Source: Pectobacterium fontis (lineage in GTDB: Bacteria; Pseudomonadota; Gammaproteobacteria; Enterobacterales; Enterobacteriaceae). From it: a stretch of 42,754 bases of DNA. How positions within the stretch are numbered: the stretch's first letter is position 1; every line of letters starts with the position of its first letter. The stretch covers positions 1 through 42,754 of the forward strand of contig NZ_JSXC01000048.1 of the NCBI RefSeq assembly GCF_000803215.1. The letters are read 5' to 3'. The position numbers and the translations under genes were made by a program. This document shows positions 18,247 to 26,842 of the stretch, piece by piece. The notes under the pieces are model-generated. The model was not told the origin of the DNA, searched no databases, and saw nothing but the letters and a program-made list of their open reading frames with translations.

Positions 18247-20304
18247 ATGGAACTGAAATCTACCTCGTTAGGTAAACATCTGGCTCAGCATCCTTACAAT
18301 CGGGTGCGATTATTGAATGCCGGTGTTGAAGTGAGTGGCGATAAGCATGAATACCTGATTCCCTTTAATCAACTGCTGAATATTCACTGTAAACGAGGGC
18401 TGGTGTGGGGCGAATTGGAATTTGAGTTGCCAGCCGGAAAAGTGGTGCGTCTGCACGGCACCGAGTGGCAGGAAACGCAGGCTTTTTACCGCTACCTCCT
18501 TAAATCCTGGCTTGACTGGAGTGAGGAGATGAGTTTGATCAGTGCTGAGGTTTTGCAGCGTCAAACGAACCATATCCAAACACTGACGCAGCAGGATAAA
18601 TGGCTTAGTCGTCAGGCGTTGTCAACGTTGCAGCGTGCGATTCGCGATTCACTGGCGGCATTGCCTCTGCCTGTTTCTCGCCTTGAAACCTTTGATAACT
18701 GCCGTGATCACTATCAGCATTGTCTGCGCTGGCTTGAGCAGGGCGATGCAATGCGTATGGCGGTGAATCAGGCATGGATGGAACGTACGCTGGTGGCGGA
18801 ACAGGCTTTCTTCGAAACGGTGGAAAGTTCGCCATTAAACATGTCGCAGAGTAAAGCGGTGATTAATGGAGAAGAGGGCGTTCTGGTGTTGGCGGGAGCA
18901 GGTAGCGGAAAAACCTCCGTGCTGGTGGCGCGAGCGGCGTGGTTAATGCATCGGCAAGAGGCGGCACCTGAACAGATTCTGCTGTTAGCCTTTGGCCGTA
19001 AAGCGGCAGAAGAGATGAATGCGCGTATCCATGAGCGGCTCCATACGGATGAGATTCAGGCCAAAACGTTCCATGCGCTGGCATTGCACATTATTCAGCA
19101 GGCCAGCCGCAAGGCTCCGATGATAAGCCAGCTAGAAAGTGATGCAAAACAGCGCCGTGAATTGTTGATTTCTCACTGGCAGCAACAATGTGCCGAGAAA
19201 AAAACGCAGGCCAATGGATGGCGACGTTGGTTAACGGAAGAGCTGGGCTGGGATGTGCCTGAAGGTGATTTCTGGAACGATCCGACGCTATCAAATCGGT
19301 TGGCCGGGCGACTTGGGCGCTGGCTAGGATTGATGCGTATGCACGGCGGTAGCCAGAGTGAAATGGTTGAATGTGCACCAGAATCAATTCGAACAGCGTT
19401 TCAGCAACGTATTCGCTTGATGGCGCCGTTATTGAAAGCCTGGAAAAAAGCGCTTAAGGATGAAAATGCGATCGACTTTTCTGGTCTCATCCATCAGGCG
19501 GTGAATTTGCTGGACAAAGGACGCTTTGTCAGTCCCTGGAAACATATTTTAGTGGATGAATTTCAGGATATCTCACCACAGCGAGCAAGCCTGCTGGCGG
19601 CATTGCGCCGACAAAATAGCCGTACTTGCCTTTTTGCCGTAGGGGATGATTGGCAGGCCATTTATCGTTTTAGCGGTGCCGAACTGGCATTGACGACAGC
19701 ATTTGAACAGCATTTCGGCGTAGGCGAACAGTGCGCGTTGGATACGACGTATCGCTTTAATGAACGCATTGGTGAAATTGCCAACACGTTCATACAGCAA
19801 AACCCGTATCAGTTAAAGAAACCGCTTAATAGTTTGAGTAAAGGGGATAAAAAAGCGGTGACTATCCTACCTCAGGATCAGCTTGAGCCGCTTCTGGATA
19901 AATTGAGCGGCTATGTGAAAGTGGATGAACGCATTCTCGTGCTGGCCCGCTATCATCATTTACGTCCTGCTATTTTGGCGAAGGCGACAACCAAATGGCC
20001 AAATTTGCACATTGATTTCATGACGGTGCATGCCAGTAAAGGACAGCAGGCCGAATATGTCATCATTGTAGGGATGCATGAGGGGAAAGACGGCTTCCCT
20101 GCGCCGGCAAGAGAGTCCGTGATTGAGGCAGTGCTGTTACCTGAACCTGAGAATTTCCCCGATGCCGAAGAACGTCGCTTATTATATGTGGCATTGACGA
20201 GGGCTAAACATCGCGTTTGGTTACTCAAGGATGCGGCGAACCCGTCGGTGTTTGTTGAACATCTTCATCGTTTAGGCGTGCCGACGCAGCGTAAGCCAGG
20301 ATAA
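18247..20304 (+). CDS. helD: DNA helicase IV
   Basis: A superfamily 1 (UvrD/Rep-like) 3'-5' DNA helicase. The 685-residue product compares with 684 in E. coli. An N-terminal accessory domain (1-190) is followed by Walker A GAGSGKTS with Lys222, motif II DEFQDIS near residue 438, motif IV/V TVHASKGQQAEYVII and motif VI YVALTRAKHRVWLL. It acts on cytoplasmic DNA in repair and recombination. It is divergent from yccF and convergent with mgsA. Confidence 0.97.
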   Translation: MELKSTSLGKHLAQHPYNRVRLLNAGVEVSGDKHEYLIPFNQLLNIHCKRGLVWGELEFELPAGKVVRLHGTEWQETQAFYRYLLKSWLDWSEEMSLISAEVLQRQTNHIQTLTQQDKWLSRQALSTLQRAIRDSLAALPLPVSRLETFDNCRDHYQHCLRWLEQGDAMRMAVNQAWMERTLVAEQAFFETVESSPLNMSQSKAVINGEEGVLVLAGAGSGKTSVLVARAAWLMHRQEAAPEQILLLAFGRKAAEEMNARIHERLHTDEIQAKTFHALALHIIQQASRKAPMISQLESDAKQRRELLISHWQQQCAEKKTQANGWRRWLTEELGWDVPEGDFWNDPTLSNRLAGRLGRWLGLMRMHGGSQSEMVECAPESIRTAFQQRIRLMAPLLKAWKKALKDENAIDFSGLIHQAVNLLDKGRFVSPWKHILVDEFQDISPQRASLLAALRRQNSRTCLFAVGDDWQAIYRFSGAELALTTAFEQHFGVGEQCALDTTYRFNERIGEIANTFIQQNPYQLKKPLNSLSKGDKKAVTILPQDQLEPLLDKLSGYVKVDERILVLARYHHLRPAILAKATTKWPNLHIDFMTVHASKGQQAEYVIIVGMHEGKDGFPAPARESVIEAVLLPEPENFPDAEERRLLYVALTRAKHRVWLLKDAANPSVFVEHLHRLGVPTQRKPG

Positions 20305-20331
20305 CAAACCGCGGAAGAAAACAGTGGGGAG

Positions 20332-20358
20332 CAGCGGCGGATATGCTACACGCCGCTG
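20332..20358. terminator. Hairpin between convergent helD and mgsA
   Basis: CAGCGGCG and CGCCGCTG pair around an 11-nt loop, 27 nt after the helD stop. There is no U tract on either strand, so it may be a transcript-stabilising hairpin rather than an intrinsic terminator. Confidence 0.4.
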
Positions 20359-20379
20359 GTTCATGCTGATGTATTGCTA

Positions 20380-20838
20380 TTATTTCAGACGGTCTTGCAG
20401 GTAGCGCTGATAATCAGGGATAGTGATTTGAATCGATTCTTTAAATAGCGCAGAGTTGACCAGGAAATCCGCTGTTGCCCGATTGGTGGCGACCGGGATG
20501 TTCCAAACGGTAGCGAGCCTCAGCAGCGCCTTTACATCGGGATCGTGTGGCACGGCGTTAAGTGGATCCCAAAAGAAGATCATCAAATCGATTTTTCCTT
20601 CGGAGATGAGCGCGCCAACCTGCTGATCACCGCCCATCGGTCCACTCAGCATACTTTTTACTGGTAGACCCGTATTCAACTGAATCAGGTTTCCGGTGGT
20701 TCCGGTGGCGTAAAGCGTGTGCTCTTTGAGCTGTTCTTTATTCGTACCAACCCAATCTAACAGAGATTGTTTACAATGGTCGTGTGCTACCAGCGCAATA
20801 TGTTTTTGCACGGCGATGGTACGGGTGGTGAACTCCAT
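20380..20838 (-). CDS. mgsA: Methylglyoxal synthase
   Basis: Converts dihydroxyacetone phosphate to methylglyoxal plus phosphate, a bypass that relieves phosphosugar stress. The 152-residue length equals E. coli MgsA. Catalytic Asp71 lies in [12 protein letters not shown] and His98 in [18 protein letters not shown]. The ATG at 20838 is chosen (MEFTTRT) over 20853 because AAGGA is 8 nt upstream and the family N-terminus starts here. Convergent with helD. Confidence 0.97.
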   Translation of the reverse strand: MEFTTRTIAVQKHIALVAHDHCKQSLLDWVGTNKEQLKEHTLYATGTTGNLIQLNTGLPVKSMLSGPMGGDQQVGALISEGKIDLMIFFWDPLNAVPHDPDVKALLRLATVWNIPVATNRATADFLVNSALFKESIQITIPDYQRYLQDRLK

Positions 20839-20975
20839 GGTTACGTCCTTCAATCTGGTGTAGTCAAGCTGACGCTAGGGTACAGACAGATTACGGAAAC
20901 GCTGTTTCAGTGCAAAGCGATAAAAGCAGGAAAAGGCGAACGGGTATCAAAAATCTGATGTGACTGCGCGTAAAA

Positions 20976-21500
20976 TCACCAGGTTACGGATTCATTCAGC
21001 GCACTGGCAAAGCTCGCGACAGAAGCTCCTTGCGCCGCTGCATTGTACTCCGACATTTTTCGCTCTATATCAAGTAACTCATTATCCGCGATGATAAGCG
21101 CATCGGTACGTACCGGAATTGCCTGATTTTTTTCATCAAGCAACTGATAGTGAGGTTGTGCCGTGAAGTTCTTACGATCTTCAAGTGTTTGCAGCGGCGG
21201 TAGTTTAAATGACACCGATATCATTTTTTCCGTGTTAAACGCTGCAATAAACGTAGAAGGAAAATAGGTCACTGGCGCACCGGTTTGGGCATCGACGATA
21301 TCGACAACTTTGAACAGAATCTGGTGTTGTCCACTGCCAAGTTCGAGGCTGTCGGCACCTTTTAGCAACGAGCCTGACACCCTCTGCCCGTCAACCATAA
21401 GGAGATCGATCTTCTGATCTAATTTCAACGTTGTTGCCGCAATCGCTGAGGTGCTTAAACCCGCAGTAAAAAGGCAGACAGTGATGAAGCCGAATTTCAT
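20976..21500 (-). CDS. csgI: Periplasmic DUF2057 protein YccT/CsgI
   Basis: A secreted 174-residue protein with a signal peptide (residues 1-21, cleavage after AIA) and the DUF2057 pattern LDQKIDLLMVDGQRV near the mature N-terminus, then FKVVDIVDAQTG. E. coli YccT was later named CsgI, a periplasmic inhibitor of curli subunit polymerisation. Whether it does that here is unknown, since no curli genes are in view. It is upstream of mgsA on the same strand, as in E. coli. Confidence 0.88.
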   Translation of the reverse strand: MKFGFITVCLFTAGLSTSAIAATTLKLDQKIDLLMVDGQRVSGSLLKGADSLELGSGQHQILFKVVDIVDAQTGAPVTYFPSTFIAAFNTEKMISVSFKLPPLQTLEDRKNFTAQPHYQLLDEKNQAIPVRTDALIIADNELLDIERKMSEYNAAAQGASVASFASALNESVTW

Positions 21501-21560
21501 AATTTTCCCAGATGGTGCGTAATCCGGGTATTGTTGAGGAATTGTCTGAATGTGTCAAAG

Positions 21561-21575
21561 GTTTCAATTTGAAAC
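21561..21575. promoter_or_regulatory. Perfect palindrome between csgI and yccU
   Basis: GTTTCAATTTGAAAC has 7-bp arms around one central base. It lies 61 nt upstream of csgI and 120 nt upstream of yccU, and could be an operator for an unidentified regulator. It is not the KdgR arrangement, because the half-sites are inverted. Confidence 0.3.
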
Positions 21576-21695
21576 AGGATGTTATGGCATTTTTTGCCCC
21601 GTGTGGCAGTAGACAGCGGCTTCCTTAAGCCATTTCCCGCTAGTTGTAGCATGTGCGATACACGTTAATAAATCACGCAAGAGAGGTTGAAGAGC

Positions 21696-22109
21696 ATGAA
21701 TGACAGTGATATCGAATCTGTACTGAAAACGGTAAAAACCATTGCACTGGTCGGTGCCAGCGATAGGCCGTCCCGTCCGAGCTATGGTGTAATGGCCTAT
21801 TTACTTGAACAAGGCTACGACGTTATTCCTATCAGCCCCAAGCTGGCCGGACAGACCCTTTTAGGACAAAAAGCCTATGCCAGCTTAGCGGATATTCCTA
21901 AACCGGTAGATATGGTCGATGTTTTTCGCCAGCCGGAAGCCGCTTATGAGGTTGCCAAAGAGGCAATCGCCATCGGCGCTACGGTTCTATGGTTGCAGAT
22001 TGGCGTCATTAATGAGCAGGCGGCAATTTTGGCTCACGATGCAGGGCTACAAGTTGTCATGGATCGTTGTCCGAAAATTGAAATACCACGACTGGGATTG
22101 GAAAAATAA
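21696..22109 (+). CDS. yccU: CoA-binding protein YccU
   Basis: A 137-residue Rossmann-fold protein of the CoA-binding family (the N-terminal domain type of succinyl-CoA synthetase alpha). The nucleotide-binding loop is [17 protein letters not shown], and the C-terminus has [12 protein letters not shown], typical of YccU. The reaction is unknown. The ATG at 21696 has GAGAGG 9 nt upstream, and the length equals the E. coli protein. A TTG three codons earlier lies too close to that site. Confidence 0.93.
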   Translation: MNDSDIESVLKTVKTIALVGASDRPSRPSYGVMAYLLEQGYDVIPISPKLAGQTLLGQKAYASLADIPKPVDMVDVFRQPEAAYEVAKEAIAIGATVLWLQIGVINEQAAILAHDAGLQVVMDRCPKIEIPRLGLEK

Positions 22110-22131
22110 CTATTTATGTCAGTTGGTTATA

Positions 22132-22158
22132 GGCGATGTTGTGTATCACAACATCGCC
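22132..22158. terminator. Perfect 12-bp hairpin between convergent yccU and hspQ
   Basis: GGCGATGTTGTG pairs with CACAACATCGCC around a 3-nt loop, 22 nt after yccU stop. It is very stable but without a U tract on either side, so it may terminate poorly or act as an RNA 3'-end barrier. Confidence 0.5.
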
Positions 22159-22200
22159 AAATCCTGACTGTAGCGACTCATATCGACAAGGTGGTGAAAG

Positions 22201-22509
22201 CTAGTGGCGCAACTGTGGCGTGCGGCGCTGAATAACCTCGGCCAATTCGTTTAGTGAAGGGTGCTCGTACGCAGAAAGCTCTTCCTGCATCAATTGTGCC
22301 TCCGCCAGATAAGTGTGTATTGATTGGCCTTTGTCATCTTCCATCACTACGTGATACCACGGTTCGGAACGCGGCGTGTCATCGCCGCTAATTTCTTCCC
22401 AAGTGGGGGTTTCTAATGAGTATTCGGGATCGATATCAATAATAACCCCCGGGAACCCCAGGAGCTTATGACGAATCGGTTGTCCGATGCCAAATTTACT
22501 GCTGATCAT
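22201..22509 (-). CDS. hspQ: Heat shock protein HspQ
   Basis: A small cytoplasmic Lon adaptor and substrate; it binds hemimethylated oriC DNA in vitro, hence the older name YccV. The 102-residue product has the conserved [27 protein letters not shown] and [11 protein letters not shown] and [16 protein letters not shown] sequence on the coding strand (22606-22612) matches a sigma-32 -35 element about 100 nt upstream, but I see no good CCCCAT-type -10 after it. In E. coli rlmI follows on its upstream side; here it is absent. Confidence 0.95.
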   Translation of the reverse strand: MISSKFGIGQPIRHKLLGFPGVIIDIDPEYSLETPTWEEISGDDTPRSEPWYHVVMEDDKGQSIHTYLAEAQLMQEELSAYEHPSLNELAEVIQRRTPQLRH

Positions 22510-22742
22510 ACCACCCCCTGGAAATTGATTACACTTTCTACTCGCCGCAGATTTTGCGGAGGGAGGACAACCGTACCTGATAACATCTTTTCATGTGCTG
22601 AGGTTTTTCAAGCAATAACGCCATGTGTTAGCCAGTGAATTACAGGTTGAACACATTAGTTATAGTATGGGATAAATTTTTAGAAGATACAGTTCAGCGA
22701 ATCAAATGTTGTTTGGCTGTTTGGGAAAAAGGGGGGGGGAAG

Positions 22743-23021
22743 ATGGCAAACATCACGACTGCGGCTTATGTCTATGGTGTGGTTCAAGGGGTAGGGTTTC
22801 GCTACAGCACGCAGCGTCAGGCTGTGCAGCTAGGGCTGAATGGGTATGTACGAAATTGTGATGATGGCTGCGTGGAAGTGGTGGCGAATGGTGAATCTCA
22901 CGCGGTAGAAGCATTGATTGAGTGGCTGAAACAGGGAGGCCCACGAAGCGCCAGAGTGGATAAGGTGCTTATTGAGCCACAGAGTAAGACAGACTATAAC
23001 GGTTTTACGATCCGTTATTGA
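22743..23021 (+). CDS. acyP: Acylphosphatase
   Basis: Hydrolyses carboxyl-phosphate bonds in acylphosphates. The 92-residue length equals E. coli YccX. Catalytic Arg20 is in [12 protein letters not shown] and Asn38 in [12 protein letters not shown], the two signature motifs. ATG at 22743 follows a nine-G run and GAAG; upstream codons of the longer frame have no family similarity. It converges with tusE, with only 9 nt between the stops. Confidence 0.95.
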   Translation: MANITTAAYVYGVVQGVGFRYSTQRQAVQLGLNGYVRNCDDGCVEVVANGESHAVEALIEWLKQGGPRSARVDKVLIEPQSKTDYNGFTIRY

Positions 23022-23030
23022 GATGAGAAG

Positions 23031-23360
23031 TTAGATACACTTCACGGGTTTGGGTAAGCCAGCGATTTTGGTTGCCTGTTTTGCTGGCCCTTTCGGAAAC
23101 AGTTTATACAGATAGCGGCTATTTCCTTTCTCTTCACCATACTTTTGCGCCATGGCTTTAACTAACATACGTATCGCGGGTGAGGTGTTGAACTCCTGAT
23201 AGAAATTCCGCACAAACCGGACGACTTCCCAATGCGGTTCTGTCAACTCGATGCCTTCCTGCTCCGCTAATACGAGAGCCAACGCTTCACTCCATGCCGT
23301 ACTGTCCATCAGGTAACCCTGTGCATCTGTTGCGATCGTGCGTTCTTCAAACTCCAACAT
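23031..23360 (-). CDS. tusE: Sulfurtransferase TusE (DsrC family)
   Basis: Receives sulfur from TusBCD and passes it to MnmA for 2-thiouridine formation in tRNA wobble positions. The 109-residue product has the DsrC-family C-terminal arm ending KPVKCI with the persulfide-forming penultimate Cys108. The core [19 protein letters not shown] is typical. GAGAAG lies a few nt before the ATG. The same-strand yccA is upstream, separated by a terminator. Confidence 0.97.
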   Translation of the reverse strand: MLEFEERTIATDAQGYLMDSTAWSEALALVLAEQEGIELTEPHWEVVRFVRNFYQEFNTSPAIRMLVKAMAQKYGEEKGNSRYLYKLFPKGPAKQATKIAGLPKPVKCI

Positions 23361-23423
23361 CTTCTCTCCGCCTGCGATATGCTCGCGCGTAGTTTAACAA
23401 ATTTTTCATGCTGTGCCTGAATG

Positions 23424-23447
23424 AAAAAAGCCCCAAATGGGGCTTTT
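23424..23447 (-). terminator. Terminator of yccA
   Basis: GCCCC-AAAT-GGGGC is flanked by A and T runs. It lies 22 nt past the yccA stop and separates it from tusE. Confidence 0.85.
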
Positions 23448-23469
23448 GAGGTGTAGCGGTAAACGAAAT

Positions 23470-24129
23470 TTAGTCGTTACGCATGATGCCCAGAATATTC
23501 AACAGGCTAACGAAGATATTGTATATCGCAACATACAAGCTAACCGTTGCGCGGATGTAGTTGGTTTCGCCACCGTGAATGATATTGCTGGTTTCCCACA
23601 GGATGGCACCCGCAGAGAACAGAATAAACAGCGCGCTGATCGCCAGATGCAACGCCGGAATTTGTAGGAATAGATTGGCGATGACGGCAACGACCAGAAC
23701 AACGAACCCTGCCATCATCATACCGGACAGGAAAGACATATCCTTACGTGTCGTTAAGACATAAGCGGAGCAGCAGAAGAACACCAGAGCTGTGCCGCCC
23801 AGAGCTAACATAACAATGTCGCCTGCGCCGGAAGAGATCAGCGAACTTAGTATCGGGCCCAGTGTGTAACCCATAAACCCAGTCAGTGCGAACGCGGCCA
23901 GAATACCCGCCGGGCTGCTCGCCAGTTTATGCGTTAAAAACATCAGACCATAAAAACCAACCAGCATCAGAATTAAGCCAGGTGCAGGTAGATTAAATAC
24001 AGTACTGATCGTTGCGGTAATGGCAGAAAAGCCCAGTGTTAGTGACAGCAGAAAATAGGTATTACGCAGCACTTTGTGAGTGCTGAGTAGCGAATTTTCA
24101 CGGGTAGAGGAAACAACAATACGATCCAT
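23470..24129 (-). CDS. yccA: YccA, BAX inhibitor-1 family modulator of FtsH
   Basis: An inner-membrane protein with seven hydrophobic segments. In E. coli it binds FtsH/HflKC and protects SecY from degradation when translocons jam. The 219-residue length equals E. coli YccA. The cytoplasmic N-terminus ([20 protein letters not shown]) precedes the first segment, and the C-terminus has [21 protein letters not shown], typical of the family. A perfect CpxR box lies 76-90 nt upstream, fitting the Cpx control reported for E. coli yccA. Confidence 0.96.
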   Translation of the reverse strand: MDRIVVSSTRENSLLSTHKVLRNTYFLLSLTLGFSAITATISTVFNLPAPGLILMLVGFYGLMFLTHKLASSPAGILAAFALTGFMGYTLGPILSSLISSGAGDIVMLALGGTALVFFCCSAYVLTTRKDMSFLSGMMMAGFVVLVVAVIANLFLQIPALHLAISALFILFSAGAILWETSNIIHGGETNYIRATVSLYVAIYNIFVSLLNILGIMRND

Positions 24130-24204
24130 ATCAGCGACTCTCTCTTTAGGGTGCTATTATCTAATGTCAAAGAATAAATAGTTGCAGAGTGTTATTAAAG
24201 ACGG

Positions 24205-24219
24205 TTTACCCTTCTTTAC
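24205..24219 (-). promoter_or_regulatory. CpxR box upstream of yccA
   Basis: The reverse strand reads GTAAAGAAGGGTAAA, an exact GTAAA-N5-GTAAA direct repeat, the CpxR consensus. It faces yccA. Confidence 0.75.
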
Positions 24220-24375
24220 GCTGCAAATGACTCATACGGCGTTCCATCGTTCGTGTATCGTCGTGGAGCTTGGGTGATTGTGGAGATAAATGACGCTGTT
24301 TATATATTGCATGCCGTTTTTTCGTTCAATTGCGTTGTGTTAGATTGTTTTTCACGCAGTTGAGCGCGGTGATGC

Positions 24376-24404
24376 TTTACAAGGCCTCGAGCACTGTTTA
24401 TAGT
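24376..24404 (+). promoter_or_regulatory. Sigma-70 promoter of tRNA-Ser(UGA)
   Basis: TTTACA (24376-24381), a 17-bp spacer and TATAGT (24399-24404) precede the GC-rich discriminator GCGCGTC. The tRNA starts 12 nt after the -10. Confidence 0.85.
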
Positions 24405-24416
24405 GCGCGTCATTGC

Positions 24417-24504
24417 GGAGGAGTGGCCGAGTGGTTGAAGGCACCGGTCTTGAAAACCGGCGACGCGAAAGTGTTCTAGAGTTCGAATCTCTACTCCTCC
24501 GCCA
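24417..24504 (+). tRNA. serT: tRNA-Ser (anticodon UGA)
   Basis: An 88-nt class II tRNA. The acceptor stem is GGAGGAG/CTCCTCC with discriminator G and encoded CCA. The anticodon loop CTTGAAA gives UGA, which reads UCA (and by wobble other UCN) serine codons. The long variable arm is present and the T-loop is GTTCGAATC. The yccA-serT order is as in E. coli. The segment downstream is lineage-specific, but I found no second copy of the tRNA 3' end in this window that would mark an attachment site. Confidence 0.97.
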
Positions 24505-24576
24505 ACAAATCAATAAAATCCAATAAAATCAATGACGTAAGTATAGTTTTTGGTTTTGAACGAGATAAAGTACAGC

Positions 24577-24606
24577 AAAAAAGCCTCCTTAAAAGGAGGT
24601 TTTTTT
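24577..24606 (+). terminator. Terminator of tRNA-Ser(UGA)
   Basis: CCTCCTT and AAGGAGG pair around AA, with an A run before and seven T after. It lies 80 nt past the tRNA. Confidence 0.88.
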
Positions 24607-24789
24607 GTTTATGAGCCGCCTATTTTTCCTCTCGTATTATCAACAATTCATCTTATCTATTGTTCCATCATCACTCGTATCAAAAAAAGGAAGTTTGTGC
24701 AGGTTGACTTGGATTGAAACGCCCACTCCATGTGTCTTCTTTCTCATTTAATATGTTATAATCTTCTATTCGCAAGAAAAGGGAATGTT

Positions 24790-25344
24790 ATGAAGATCAT
24801 ATTAATTCGACACGGAAAACCTAATGTTAATATAACGAAAAAACTATCCTCAGATGAAATGGTATTGTGGATAGATAATTATGATAAAAGTGAAGTAAGT
24901 GAAAATCCGCCTTCATACCTTTCTACCAATATATCTATTGGTAAGAGTTTTGTTATTGCGAGTTCTTTACCAAGAACATTAACGTCATTGAAAATGATGG
25001 GTATTAAACCTGACATAACTGACCCGATATTCTCTGAGGCTCAGTTACCTGCATTTAACCATTCTTGGTTGAGATTATCACCAATGGTATATGTTTTTTT
25101 ATTTCGTATTTTATGGTTCTTAGGGTTTTCTAAAAATGTCGAATCATATTATTCGGCTACACTTCGTTCTAAATTAGCTGCAACAAGGCTGGTAAGTTTT
25201 GCCCAGAAAGCGCCCTCGGTTTCTCTAATGGGGCACGGGATTATGAACCGTATGATTGGCTCCCGGCTTGAAAGGAAAGGGTTCAGAAAAACAAAAACAT
25301 TAGGTAAAAGCTATTGGGGATTAACTATTTATGAAAAAGACTGA
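24790..25344 (+). CDS. Histidine phosphatase family protein
   Basis: A 184-residue protein with the histidine-phosphatase (phosphoglycerate-mutase) signature RHGK and phospho-accepting His8 at the very N-terminus, and the second catalytic His in LMGHGIMNRMIG. The middle has a hydrophobic stretch (MVYVFLFRILWFLGF), unusual for a soluble phosphatase, so membrane contact is possible. Substrate unknown. ATG at 24790 is chosen because AGGGA lies about 7 nt upstream and the RHG strand then begins at once. Base composition is clearly AT-richer than the backbone genes, suggesting acquired DNA. Confidence 0.82.
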   Translation: MKIILIRHGKPNVNITKKLSSDEMVLWIDNYDKSEVSENPPSYLSTNISIGKSFVIASSLPRTLTSLKMMGIKPDITDPIFSEAQLPAFNHSWLRLSPMVYVFLFRILWFLGFSKNVESYYSATLRSKLAATRLVSFAQKAPSVSLMGHGIMNRMIGSRLERKGFRKTKTLGKSYWGLTIYEKD

Positions 25345-25414
25345 TTGGAAAGTTGTTTTGGTTATTTTTCTATAGTAGTTGAATCGGTATGTAATACTTG
25401 CTTTGAGAGGCTTG

Positions 25415-25603
25415 ATGGTGAACATAAATGTTCAGTGCCTCCGTCATCAGTCCACTCAGTGCTATCGTCATCGTCAGGATCCTAAAGGATATGGCAGATT
25501 TAGCTGTCGTGATTGCCATCGTATGTTCCAGCTATAGCGTTTTGTCGGCAATACTGTGTGGCAGTGCTGGTACGCATACTATACAAACAACAGATTAAAT
25601 TAG
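25415..25603 (+). mobile_element. IS1-family remnant (insA fragment joined to insB fragment)
   Basis: An ATG at 25415 opens a 40-codon segment ending in TAG at 25535. It translates as an IS1 InsA-like zinc finger with the Cys pattern C-x-H-x-C, then CRDCHRMFQL. After the stop the same frame reads FVGNTVWQCWYAYYTNN, which resembles the InsB motif around VG-x-K-x-QxWLWYA. InsA N-terminus and an InsB interior are thus joined with the middle deleted, and the element is dead. I could not define terminal inverted repeats or target duplications. The assignment is from motif memory. Confidence 0.6.
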
Positions 25604-25849
25604 GAAATCATCCTGAGTTTTATAAACCACCAAATCTAACAGTGTGCGATATTTTTCCTGCCAATCAGCATTGGCTTCTATTTCAATTTTGTGAATTAAT
25701 TTGGCGATAATGGCCTTATTGCTGACGGAATGGCCAGATTGAATGAGTTCTTCCACAATGTTACCCAGTATTTCTGTATCACTGAGCCGAGAATCAAGGC
25801 CGAGACCACCAGATGTTGTAAGCTCGTTTGGAGACACTTCTGGATGCAT
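25595..25849 (-). CDS. Biofilm/acid-resistance regulator of the AriR/YmgB family
   Basis: An 84-residue protein with the YmgB/AriR pattern: LG-x2-VEELIQSGHSVSNKAIIAKLIHKIE, then YRTLLDLVVYKTQDD. E. coli AriR is a small, helical, dimeric protein tied to biofilm formation, acid resistance and the Rcs system. ATG at 25849 (MHPEVSP) is chosen because GGGAGG lies 7 nt upstream. The 3' end overlaps the IS1 remnant by a few bases on the opposite strand, so the IS scar abuts this gene's stop codon. Confidence 0.78.
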   Translation of the reverse strand: MHPEVSPNELTTSGGLGLDSRLSDTEILGNIVEELIQSGHSVSNKAIIAKLIHKIEIEANADWQEKYRTLLDLVVYKTQDDFLI

Positions 25850-26331
25850 TGTTTTTCCTCCCTTTCTTGCTGTGGACATGATTTAGGCACATACCGCCAG
25901 ACAGTGTTGATACACTATGCGCCAGATATGAAGAAATGATTAGTTAACTTTAGCGCATCATACGCATAAAACCAGTCGATAAGAAAAATAAACATCTTGT
26001 TACTCGGGGGGGCGTGATAACCGGAAAGGATGACGACGATCAATAGTCAGGCAAATAAATATGAATTCGATATTTTCTACCAATAATATGTCTGGAATAA
26101 TACGACGAGATAGAACGACTTCAATAAGTTAGCCATGATGGCAGGAAAATAGATAAGAGGGAAAACCTAACTGAACATAAAGATTATTAATGCATTTTGA
26201 TTAACCGCTATAAGGTTTTTAATCTGAACAAGAAGATGACATTTTTTGCAATTCATGACGATTTAGCAAAAATTTTTGTTTATCAAAATCTGCTATTGAG
26301 AATAGTGCGGTAGTTTACCAGGAGCGTTAGC
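25850..26331. other. 482-nt AT-rich non-coding stretch
   Basis: No credible gene on either strand. It holds the upstream regions of the AriR-like gene (left) and the Nudix gene (right), plus a seven-G run near 26007. I see no repeat or tRNA remnant. Confidence 0.5.
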
Positions 26332-26754
26332 ATGCAAAAGATCAGAGCAAAAGCAGTTTGTCTTTTCCGCCATAATGGCAAAATTCTATTAGCAGAAGGG
26401 TATGACCCCATAAAAGATGAGCATTATGTGTTGCCACTCGGTGGTGGGATTGATTTCGGCGAATTGTCGCAGGCAGCGGCGGAAAGAGAAGTTCAGGAAG
26501 AAATTAGCGCTGCGACTAAGGATTTCTCGCTGTTGGGCGTTTCAGAAAATATCTTTTCCTACAATGGTAAGCCAGGGCATGAGATTGTCTTTGTTTATGA
26601 AGCACGTTTTCAGGATGCGTCGCTTTATCAGCAAGAGATTATTCATGGTATAGAGACAAACGGCCTTCCGATCGTTACCCGCTGGTTTGATATTGATTTG
26701 CTGCGCTCTGGGGAAATCAATTTCTATCCTCATGGTATAGTGGACATGATCTAG
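26332..26754 (+). CDS. Nudix hydrolase
   Basis: Hydrolyses a nucleoside diphosphate linked to another moiety; substrate unknown. The 140-residue protein has the Nudix box at residues 38-60: Gly38, five residues, Glu44, seven residues, then REVQEE (52-57). The Gly normally two places after the EE pair is Ser59 here, a known but less common variant. Metal-binding glutamates are all present. AGGAG lies 9 nt before the ATG. It leads a co-directional cluster with isochorismatase and GNAT genes. Confidence 0.9.
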   Translation: MQKIRAKAVCLFRHNGKILLAEGYDPIKDEHYVLPLGGGIDFGELSQAAAEREVQEEISAATKDFSLLGVSENIFSYNGKPGHEIVFVYEARFQDASLYQQEIIHGIETNGLPIVTRWFDIDLLRSGEINFYPHGIVDMI

Positions 26755-26842
26755 CCGGAACTGACGGGTTGGGATGATGGTAGGCCGTTGCCTCCGTGAT
26801 GATAATGTGTGCCGATATTAAGCGTCGAAATAAGGAAAAAAG

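Noticed and set aside
22606-22612. Sigma-32 promoter for hspQ
   Set aside because: The -35 CTTGAAA is perfect, but no CCCCAT-type -10 lies at a suitable distance.
24417-24504. tRNA-Ser(UGA) as an attachment site of an integrated element
   Set aside because: No repeat of the tRNA 3' end and no integrase gene were found in the window.
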